NCBI GenBank assembly: GCA_964580575.1
Contig: CAZOLJ010000120.1
Location: forward strand, 1-9,246
From: CAVPDE01 sp964580575
Lineage (GTDB): Bacteria; Desulfobacterota; DSM-4660; Desulfatiglandales; HGW-15
Reading direction: 5' to 3'
Length of the DNA stretch: 9,246 nucleotides
Part shown: piece by piece, positions 1 to 5,779 of the stretch
Layout: each line of letters begins with the position of its first letter
Numbering within the stretch: the first letter of the stretch is position 1
Notes under the pieces: model-generated
Seen by the model: only the letters and a program-made list of their open reading frames with translations
Database searches by the model: none
What the model was told of the DNA's origin: nothing
Made by a program: the position numbers and the translations under genes

Positions 1-77
1 TCTATTGACAATTGAGTGCCATCACAGGAGCTGGAGCGTTTTGCGCACTTCCTAGCTTGCTATTTTTTCACATTGCC

Positions 78-440
78 TCACATCCTGATCTTTGCATCGG
101 TCTTTTCAGGGTGTTTCTCCAGATGCTTGATGCGACGCGCCGCCGTCTCCGCGAAGCGGCCGACCATGCGGGGCAGATCCGAGTTGTCCCAGGTTGATCT
201 GAAACCTTTTGTGGAAGAAAGACGGTCGCTGAGAGAAAAGCGGGATTTCTCTGATGGTTCAAGACTCACGTCGTCATCTCTGATTTTCACTTCACCGCTG
301 AAGATCTTTTCCACGAGTATCCGCGTGGTGTAAGCGAAGACCTTCCGGACATCCTCAACGGATTCCGCCTTATTGATTCTCTGCCTGAAGCCAGGCAGAC
401 AATCGTGCTCATACTTGGTGAAAGATTGTTTTTCTGTCAT
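78..440 (-). CDS. Conserved-looking hypothetical protein, 120 aa
   Basis: I do not recognise a named family. The ATG at 440 is chosen because a strong GGAGG lies 6 nt upstream on the minus strand (447-451). The frame stays open to a TTG at 518, but that start has no comparable site. The product is soluble, highly charged, and has no signal peptide, membrane segment or CxxC motif. It begins MTEKQSFTKYEHDCLPGF and has a middle stretch rich in acidic residues (KIRDDDVSLEPSEK) that leads into a motif-like segment (DLPRMVGRFAETAARR). It ends with a basic helix-like tail (HLEKHPEKTDAKIRM). The last part looks conserved-domain-like, with regularly spaced Arg/Lys that could bind nucleic acid or a partner, but this is only inference. 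It is monocistronic here, with no same-strand neighbour closer than the CULT gene about 700 bp upstream. Coding status is likely; function is unknown. Confidence 0.72.
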   Translation of the reverse strand: MTEKQSFTKYEHDCLPGFRQRINKAESVEDVRKVFAYTTRILVEKIFSGEVKIRDDDVSLEPSEKSRFSLSDRLSSTKGFRSTWDNSDLPRMVGRFAETAARRIKHLEKHPEKTDAKIRM

Positions 441-446
441 GGGCCC

Positions 447-451
447 CCTCC
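447..451 (-). promoter_or_regulatory. Ribosome binding site of the 120-aa hypothetical gene
   Basis: On the minus strand the sequence reads GGAGG, then GGGCCC, then the ATG at 440. The spacing is 6 nt. This site decides the start codon against the longer TTG-initiated reading at 518. Confidence 0.7.
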
Positions 452-1134
452 GCAAAAAGGTTAACCGACAAAAAAAGCTTTTTGAATGAGGACAAGCGAA
501 TCCCTCTGCCTGAGACAAGGTCTTGCACTCGGCACTTGAAGGAGCATGTTGTGCTGATGGCTTATGGCTTTACCCCGTCAGTTGAGGTTGCCGGAATGAA
601 GGATAAAACAATGTTAAGAAATAGGCGGCTTCAAAACAAGAAAAATCTATCTCCTCCGCACCGCTTCATCTTCTCAACGGCCCGTAACGGACTCACTTAT
701 TGACATTCAAGCCAATTTTATTTTTTTGACAGTTTGTGAGGGTGGCGGGAATTAGTCCATAACGATATCAGGGAGTTACAGAGCATTTCCTGGTTTTTCG
801 ACCAAAATGGAGTGCCAACAAAATGCAGTCACCCTATTGGCATGGCTGATTGGAATCATCGGGAGGGCGAGGGCCCTTATACGCGGGGCGAGGTGATCGA
901 CCTATCTGAAAAAGATTCGGAAACCGGCTCCCCGCCCAGAAACGTTGTCAAAAGTGTCAATGCCGCCAGCCGCGGGATTCAGCCTGCAAGCTTCCTGCTC
1001 CAATAGCCCTCACGCAATTCTCTGCAGCTGAAAGGAGGATCCTCTATCGGATCCATTTGAACCGTGCGCGCAATCCCGTGCACATCCTTTTCGTTGTTTC
1101 TTCTTGCGCGTTATAGGAAAAGAGTACCCGCTTT
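452..1134. other. Long stretch without a convincing gene
   Basis: About 680 bp separate the hypothetical gene from the CULT gene. I see no gene with a credible start and ribosome binding site. It contains a 12-bp perfect palindrome AAAAAGCTTTTT (472-483), a TTGACA at 725-730 without a good -10 box, and a GGATCC/GGATCC hairpin at 1037-1054. Open but start-less frames on the plus strand (about 740-1006, and one that ends near 1120) read with fairly normal codons but match no family I know. They could be decayed coding sequence or chance. Promoters for the 120-aa hypothetical gene presumably lie near the left edge of this stretch, but none is clear. Confidence 0.6.
1037..1054 (-). terminator. 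Possible stem-loop beyond the protease-CULT operon
   Basis: Two GGATCC copies (1037-1042 and 1049-1054) can pair across a 6-nt loop. They sit about 80 nt downstream of the CULT stop on the minus strand. No U-tract follows, only a short TCCTTTC, so intrinsic termination is doubtful. On the plus strand the stem overlaps an AAAGGAGG that has no start codon at a proper distance. Confidence 0.22.
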
Positions 1135-1494
1135 CTAGGGAGTGACGATACGAGATACCAGGAGTCCCCAGAACCCCCGAGGTCGTCTGGATGAGGTCAC
1201 ACCCTCATAGAACCAGCCCAGGTGCTGGCCGCACTGTCTGCAGAAGGCCATGCGCCACGCATATCCCGAAAACCAGCTGTGCTCCTCGTTAGGGTCTCCA
1301 AAGGCAATCGCACCTTGGCACGACGCAAAGGTGTGAAAATCACATTCCACTCCTGCAGGATTGACGAATAGGTGGCGGCTGGTCCCTCCAAAAAGAAGGA
1401 GGCGGTCGGAATGCGTGATCAAGCTGCCACAGGCGCTGCACTGAAACGCCTTGGCTCCGTTCCCTCCGGCTCCGTTGGTCGCGTGATGATACAC
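1135..1494 (-). CDS. Stand-alone CULT-domain (cereblon-type) protein
   Basis: This is a 119-aa protein that is almost entirely one CULT domain, the beta-tent fold that binds thalidomide in cereblon and is known from small bacterial homologues such as Magnetospirillum MsCI4. Two CxxC pairs, C19/C22 and C85/C88, form the expected zinc site. The aromatic cage is complete: W74, W80, W94 and Y96, with the same spacing (6 and 14 residues) I recall for MsCI4. The NPAG loop (N45, P46) that hydrogen-bonds the ligand imide is also present. The GTG at 1494 is preferred because AAGGAGG precedes it by 4 nt. A TTG at 1512 would add 6 residues but has no site. It lies 20 nt after the DUF151 stop, so it is the last gene of the operon with the Lon-like protease. 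Small bacterial CULT proteins have no settled physiological role. Family call is very secure; role unknown. Confidence 0.93.
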   Translation of the reverse strand: MYHHATNGAGGNGAKAFQCSACGSLITHSDRLLLFGGTSRHLFVNPAGVECDFHTFASCQGAIAFGDPNEEHSWFSGYAWRMAFCRQCGQHLGWFYEGVTSSRRPRGFWGLLVSRIVTP

Positions 1495-1514
1495 GCCTCC
1501 TCCTTCGCGCAAAA

Positions 1515-1973
1515 TCAGAACTTGACCGTCTTCACAAGCCCTTCGAACTCTTCGATCTCTTCCGGCGTGGGTTTTCTCCTGAAGAGGCTCTGTTTGACGA
1601 GAATAGGAATCTTCCGATTGAGGGCAAGGGCTACCGCATCGCTCGGGCGGCTGTCCACAGTCAACTCCGTCCCGTCCCCTTTGAAGAAAACGCTGGCATG
1701 GTAGGTCTCCTCCCGCATTTCATGGATCTCCACACGCAGGAATTCGATTTGAAGCTGCTGGAGGATGCTCAAATAAAAATCATGTGTCAGCGGACGCTTT
1801 GGCTCCACCAATCCTTTTTCCTTGGCGATGGCAGTGAATTCCGAATCCCCTACGAACATGAGAAAAAAGCGGTCGTCTTCAGGCCGCTCCTTCAGAATGA
1901 CCATGTTTCCCCTGTTGGGATCGGATTCGATATGCACTTCACGAATCAAGACCATTTGATCGTTCTCCGCCAT
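1515..1973 (-). CDS. DUF151 / bifunctional nuclease-domain protein
   Basis: This 152-aa protein matches the bifunctional nuclease (BFN, DUF151, PF02577) family. The signature DSRPSDAVALAL is at residues 107-118, followed by the IPILV strand. Other family landmarks are the RPLTHDF segment (60-66) and the EETYHASVFF strand (88-97). Plant and some bacterial relatives have been reported to have RNase/DNase activity, and a Thermotoga member has a known structure, but most bacterial members are uncharacterised. The ATG at 1973 has GAGG upstream at about 7 nt. An ATG at 1955 is also possible. The start lies inside the end of the protease gene (35-nt overlap in another frame), which points to translational coupling. 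An acidic tail (PTPEEIEEFEGL, 136-147) follows the core. Role in the operon is unknown. Confidence 0.92.
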   Translation of the reverse strand: MAENDQMVLIREVHIESDPNRGNMVILKERPEDDRFFLMFVGDSEFTAIAKEKGLVEPKRPLTHDFYLSILQQLQIEFLRVEIHEMREETYHASVFFKGDGTELTVDSRPSDAVALALNRKIPILVKQSLFRRKPTPEEIEEFEGLVKTVKF

Positions 1974-4401
1974 GAGTTTCCCTCAATCCTTCCTCAGACT
2001 CTTTGCCGAACTTCCTCACGATCTCCCCAATCTCTACGAGACGATCGTCCACCCTCCTGGAAAGAGTTCCTTCCGGATAGGTCCCATCGGGCTGAAGGGT
2101 TCCTGCTTCCATGCCCATAAGAATTTCAATCCCCTCTTCGATCGTGGAAATCGCCCAGATGTGAAACTTGCCTTCCTTTACCGCATCGATGACTTCTTGC
2201 TTGAGCATCAGGTTCCGGGTGTTCTTCGAGGGAATCATCACCCCTTGACGACCCGTGAGTCCTTTATACTTGCAGATATCGAAAAAAGCTTCAATCTTCC
2301 TGGTCACACCCCCTACAGGCTGGATTTCCCCTTTTTGACTGACCGAACCGGTCACCGCGATCCCCTGCTGAACCGGAACTCCTCCCAGGGCGCTCAGCAG
2401 CGCGTAAAGCTCAGTGCTCGATGCGCTGTCCCCTTCTACCATCCCATAGCTCTGCTCAAAGGTGAGGGTCGCGGACAAGGAAAGGGGTTTGTTGTGAGCA
2501 AAGCGCTCCTTCAGGAAACCGGTGAGAATCATCACTCCTTTGGTATGAAGGTTTCCGCTCATTTTGGATTCCCGCTCAATGGCCACCACGCCTTCCCTTC
2601 CCACCGAAACAGTAGCCGTGATGCGGCTCGGTTTGCCGAATTCGTGATCTCCTGTCCAGAGAATCGACAGCCCGTTGATCTGGCCCACCTTGGCGCCGTC
2701 GGTTTCCACCCACAAAATATCCTTTTCCGCGAGCTCTCTGATTCTCTCTTCCAACAGGTTAGAGCGGAAGAGCCGTTTCCCGATGGCCTTCTCAACATGG
2801 TCTCTTCGGATGAACTCGGACTGCTCCAAGCCGGCATAGTAGTTCGCCTCTTTGATCAGGTCACTGATGTCGCCGAGCTCGAGAGTCAGTTTTTCCCTGT
2901 CCTCTGTCCGCTCCATGCTGTATTCCAGAACCCTCGCCACTCCCGTCCGATCCAGATGTCGTAGGTTCTGCTCCCGACACAGGTCCCCGATCATTTGCGC
3001 GGACTGCACCATGGTCTCCTGCTTGCGGTCCACGCGGTCGTCCATGTGGGCTTTCACTTTGAAAAGCTTTGGAAAGCGGTCGTCGTACACATGAAGAAGC
3101 TCAAAAAGATAGGGATCGCCGGTGAGGACGATTTTGAGATTAAGCGGAATCGGCTCCGGCCGGATGGTTCGCGTGCTGAAAAGGCCATAGAGTTCCCCAA
3201 GGTCATCGATACGGATCTCCTCATCCCTGAGAGCCCTTTTGAGCGCTTCCCACGAAAGCCAGTACTTCAAAAGATCGAGAGCTTTCATAATGAGGTAGCC
3301 CCCGTTCGCTTTGTGCAGCACCCCCGGTTTCACCATGGTGAAATCCGTGACCAGAGCCCCAAACCAGACCTGCCGCTCAATGGTCCCGAAAAGATTGGGA
3401 TAGATAGGGTTGGATTCAATGAGCACCGGTGCCCCTTGGCTCTCCGAGTTGTCGATCAACACATTGACGACATATTTCCTGAAAATGCCGTCTTTTTGCG
3501 GCACCTGAAACTGGGGAACCTGAGGCTGCTGGGCTTCCTCTTTCTTGCGAAACTCCGCGATGCTTTCCAGAATGTCTCTTTGGACCGCCTTCAGGTATTC
3601 AAGAACATCGGATTCCTCTTTGAACTTGTCGAGATAAGGCTCCATGATCTGGCTGACCACGGAAAGAGCCAGGTCGCTTTCCAGTTGGTGATGCTCTTCC
3701 TTGAACTTCGCCTCAGCATCCCGAATCCTCTTGACGCCCTCTTTCATTCTCTCTTGGAGCCGCTCGCTTTTTTCTCTGAGCTCAAGCTTTTCTTCCTCGC
3801 TCAGCTCGCCCAGCTTTTCCTGGCTCATGGGGATGCCTTCCTGGGTCGCAGGGATAATCATCATCCCCACCTGTGAGACCTGCAGAATAAACCCCTCGTC
3901 TTTGGCGAGGTGTGAGAGCTCCTCGACGACCTCTCGACGATGCCTCTCGAACGCCTTGTGCATCTCAGCCTCTTTTGCGCTGTAATCGTCACTTTCAAAG
4001 ACTTCGGAGATTCTCTTCTGGACCGCTTCGATCAGCTCCTGCATGCCCTTCTTGAGTTTCCTGCCTCTGCCTGCTGACAACCTGATGCTCTTCGGCTTGT
4101 CCGGTTCCTTAAAGTTGTGGACATAGCACCAGTCCGGCGGAGTGGGTTCTTTCTTAGCTTGTTCCTCAATGTAGGTCCTTGCAGCGTAAGTAAGGCCTGC
4201 TTTTGATGGTCCGGCAATGAAAATGTGATAGCCTGCTGACTTCATTCCCATTCCGAACTTGATGGCATCACTGGCTCTCTCTTGGCCGAGGATTTTTTCC
4301 TGCGGTTTCTCCAGCAGGCCCGTGTGGTCAAAAGGCAGAGAGGCTGCATCCACGTAACCCCGCAGTTCGCTGAGTGGAAGCTCCGAAATCTTCTGAACCA
4401 T
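1939..4401 (-). CDS. Lon-like Ser-Lys protease (S16, LonB/LonC type) with degenerate ATPase motifs
   Basis: An 820-aa Lon-family protease of the AAA_32 / LonC-helical / Lon_C architecture, lacking the N-terminal substrate-binding domain of classical LonA. Residues 1-90 are the first half of the AAA core and about 110-300 form a long charged helical insertion, ending in a P/Q-rich linker (291-302). About 303-545 is the second AAA half and lid, and about 555-765 the protease. The catalytic dyad is intact: S659 in EGDSAS and K702 in GGVTRK, 43 residues apart as in E. coli Lon. The Walker A position reads GPSKAGLT (64-71), with L where the lysine should be. The Walker B-like strand reads GGYLIMKALDLL, with K373 where the family usually has an acid. 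It may therefore not hydrolyse ATP, as reported for LonC of Meiothermus. No signal peptide or membrane segment is visible, so it is probably cytosolic. AGGGGG about 7 nt upstream supports the ATG. Confidence 0.93.
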   Translation of the reverse strand: MVQKISELPLSELRGYVDAASLPFDHTGLLEKPQEKILGQERASDAIKFGMGMKSAGYHIFIAGPSKAGLTYAARTYIEEQAKKEPTPPDWCYVHNFKEPDKPKSIRLSAGRGRKLKKGMQELIEAVQKRISEVFESDDYSAKEAEMHKAFERHRREVVEELSHLAKDEGFILQVSQVGMMIIPATQEGIPMSQEKLGELSEEEKLELREKSERLQERMKEGVKRIRDAEAKFKEEHHQLESDLALSVVSQIMEPYLDKFKEESDVLEYLKAVQRDILESIAEFRKKEEAQQPQVPQFQVPQKDGIFRKYVVNVLIDNSESQGAPVLIESNPIYPNLFGTIERQVWFGALVTDFTMVKPGVLHKANGGYLIMKALDLLKYWLSWEALKRALRDEEIRIDDLGELYGLFSTRTIRPEPIPLNLKIVLTGDPYLFELLHVYDDRFPKLFKVKAHMDDRVDRKQETMVQSAQMIGDLCREQNLRHLDRTGVARVLEYSMERTEDREKLTLELGDISDLIKEANYYAGLEQSEFIRRDHVEKAIGKRLFRSNLLEERIRELAEKDILWVETDGAKVGQINGLSILWTGDHEFGKPSRITATVSVGREGVVAIERESKMSGNLHTKGVMILTGFLKERFAHNKPLSLSATLTFEQSYGMVEGDSASSTELYALLSALGGVPVQQGIAVTGSVSQKGEIQPVGGVTRKIEAFFDICKYKGLTGRQGVMIPSKNTRNLMLKQEVIDAVKEGKFHIWAISTIEEGIEILMGMEAGTLQPDGTYPEGTLSRRVDDRLVEIGEIVRKFGKESEEGLRETHGGERSNGLDS

Positions 4402-4408
4402 GATCTTT

Positions 4409-4414
4409 CCCCCT
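4409..4414 (-). promoter_or_regulatory. Ribosome binding site of the Lon-like protease gene
   Basis: The minus strand reads AGGGGG followed by AAAGATC and the ATG at 4401. It supports the annotated start. Confidence 0.6.
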
Positions 4415-4499
4415 GATCCTGCTCGAATTCACCGCCAGAAACAGATGCTCGTCTGAATCAGTGCTGCGCAAAGGAGATGTTAGCTTTCATAAGCGCCTT

Positions 4500-4527
4500 A
4501 ATGTAATCATAAATTGACCCTTTTCAA
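4500..4527 (-). promoter_or_regulatory. Candidate sigma70 promoter for the protease-CULT operon
   Basis: On the minus strand TTGAAA (4522-4527) and TACATT (4500-4505) are separated by 16 bp, about 100 nt upstream of the protease ATG. The -10 matches the consensus at 4 of 6 positions. No heat-shock type promoter is obvious. This is a weak prediction by eye. Confidence 0.33.
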
Positions 4528-4536
4528 CTTCCGGCA

Positions 4537-4547
4537 GCAGGCCCTGC
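4537..4547. repeat. Short palindrome in the divergent intergenic region
   Basis: GCAGGCCCTGC is a perfect 5+1+5 inverted repeat. It lies between the two predicted divergent promoters, where a regulator of either side could bind. Its short length makes chance plausible. Confidence 0.25.
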
Positions 4548-4574
4548 AAAAACGCTCAAGACCATGAACCTGTT

Positions 4575-4603
4575 TTGCATTCGTGGCACAAATACCCTAT
4601 AAT
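4575..4603 (+). promoter_or_regulatory. Sigma70-like promoter for the aminotransferase gene
   Basis: A perfect TATAAT (4598-4603) is preceded, with a 17-bp spacer, by TTGCAT (4575-4580), which keeps the TTG of the -35 consensus. Transcription would begin near 4610, giving a leader of about 105 nt that includes the heptad repeat. The weak -35 box leaves room for an activator. Confidence 0.55.
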
Positions 4604-4658
4604 CAAAAACTGTGCGCGTTAAGCAACTGGCGACCTAGGGACGCTTTGTTGCTGTCTT

Positions 4659-4700
4659 GCTCTACGCTCCGCGCTCTATGCTCTTTGCTCTAGGCTAAGT
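4659..4700 (+). repeat. Six-unit 7-bp imperfect tandem repeat in the leader of the aminotransferase gene
   Basis: Six consecutive heptads fill 4659-4700. Four begin GCTCT, the second begins GCTCC and the last begins GCTAA. A related GCTGTCT lies just before (4651-4657). The array ends 5 nt before the GGAG of the next gene, so it would be transcribed in its 5' leader. The register is in phase throughout, with no insertions. Confidence 0.75.
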
Positions 4701-4714
4701 CTTCTGGAGAACTG

Positions 4715-5779
4715 ATGGTGAACCTCTCGGAGAGGATGAAAAAACTCAACCCCTATGTTCCGGGTGAACAGCCGCAGGATAGGCAATACCTAAAGCTCAA
4801 CACCAATGAGAACCCCTACCCTCCTTCTCCCCAGGTAAAGGAGTTTTTGGAGAACCTTGACGCTGATCGATTGAGACTCTACCCTGATCCTTCGGCCATC
4901 AAGCTACGCGAAAAAATCGGGGAACGGTATGGATTGACCAAAGAGCAGGTCTTTGTAAGCAATGGTTCGGATGAGGCTCTTTCCTTCTGCTTTTACGCCT
5001 TCTTCGACAGCCTGAATGGAAAGCTCCTTTTTCCCGAGGTGACTTACAGTTTCTACCCTGTCTACTGTGACTACTGCGGAATCGAATATGAAAAGATCCC
5101 CCTTGCCGGAGACCTGACGATCTCTATCGAGGAATTCGTGCAAAGGAAAGAGTCCTGCGGCGTTGTCTTTGCCAACCCGAACGCGCCGACAGGCACCTAT
5201 TTGCCCCTAAAGGACATCCGCTATCTTTTGCAGAAGTACCCGCATGAAAAGCTTGTGCTCATCGACGAAGCGTACATCGACTTCGGCGGGGAAAGCGCTG
5301 TTTCCCTCCTCCGGGACCACCGGAATCTGTTGCTCGTGAGGACCTTTTCCAAAAGCATGTCGCTTGCGGGGGTCAGGCTCGGGTTCGTGCTGGCCGGCAA
5401 AGAACTGATTGAGGCACTCGCCACAGTGAAAGACTCCTTCAACTCCTACCCGGTCAACACCCTCACCCAGAGCATCGGCGAAATCGCGCTTTCCGATGAG
5501 TCCTATTATCGATCGATCAACAGCAGGATTGTCTCGGTGAGAGAAAGCTTTTCTTCAGCCCTTGGAAAGCTCGGATGGACCGTGCTCCCTTCCAAAGCGA
5601 ACTTCGTGTTTGCCCGAAAAGAGGGAGTCCCAGGCAAAGAGATCTACCTGAAACTCAAGGAAAGAGGGATTCTTGTCCGCCACTTCGATGGGGAGAAAGT
5701 CCGTGATTTTGTGAGAATCACCATCGGAACCCAGGAAGACATGGAACGCTTGCTTCGCGAACTGAAATCCATCTTTTGA
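4715..5779 (+). CDS. hisC: Histidinol-phosphate aminotransferase-like PLP enzyme
   Basis: A 354-aa class I/II (fold type I) aminotransferase of the HisC group. HisC transfers an amino group from glutamate to imidazole-acetol phosphate in histidine synthesis; related enzymes act on aromatic amino acids or threonine phosphate. N-terminal LNTNENPYPPSP (28-39) binds substrate. SNGSDE (82-87) forms the PLP phosphate region, and NPNAPTG (154-160) supplies the PLP ring contact. D184 and Y187 of DEAY contact the pyridine, K213 in TFSKS forms the Schiff base, and R334 in VRITIG should bind the substrate carboxylate. Length is normal. GGAG sits 5 nt before the ATG. No other histidine gene is nearby, so the true substrate is uncertain. 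Its stop overlaps the possible TTG start of the next gene. The symbol reflects family membership; a tyrosine/phenylalanine or CobD-like role is the main alternative. Confidence 0.9.
   Translation: MVNLSERMKKLNPYVPGEQPQDRQYLKLNTNENPYPPSPQVKEFLENLDADRLRLYPDPSAIKLREKIGERYGLTKEQVFVSNGSDEALSFCFYAFFDSLNGKLLFPEVTYSFYPVYCDYCGIEYEKIPLAGDLTISIEEFVQRKESCGVVFANPNAPTGTYLPLKDIRYLLQKYPHEKLVLIDEAYIDFGGESAVSLLRDHRNLLLVRTFSKSMSLAGVRLGFVLAGKELIEALATVKDSFNSYPVNTLTQSIGEIALSDESYYRSINSRIVSVRESFSSALGKLGWTVLPSKANFVFARKEGVPGKEIYLKLKERGILVRHFDGEKVRDFVRITIGTQEDMERLLRELKSIF

Noticed and set aside
472..483. AAAAAGCTTTTT perfect palindrome
   Set aside because: A/T-rich runs meeting at AGCT are common by chance; there is no flanking T-tract beyond it and no gene end here to make it a terminator.
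482..703. Plus-strand 73-codon frame in the gene-free stretch
   Set aside because: No credible ribosome site; composition and lack of any motif argue against coding.
725..730. TTGACA, a perfect -35 box
   Set aside because: No acceptable -10 box 16-18 bp downstream and no gene follows.
807..896. 29-codon frame beginning MECQQNAVTLLAWL, a possible small membrane peptide
   Set aside because: No ribosome binding site upstream, and the short hydrophobic run can arise by chance.
1031..1038. AAAGGAGG on the plus strand
   Set aside because: No ATG, GTG or TTG at a suitable distance; the nearest in-frame TTG is about 19 nt away.
1052..1066. Minus-strand GGTTCAAAT resembling a tRNA T-loop
   Set aside because: The flanking bases cannot form the T-stem, and no acceptor or anticodon arms are present.
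1972..2964. Long plus-strand open frame (330 codons) opposite the protease gene
   Set aside because: Antisense shadow of a well-supported protease; its translation shows no family features and it has no ribosome site.
2995..3876. Plus-strand open frame (293 codons) opposite the protease gene
   Set aside because: Also antisense to the helical and AAA region of the protease; its Leu/Phe-rich translation mirrors the Glu/Lys-rich coiled region.
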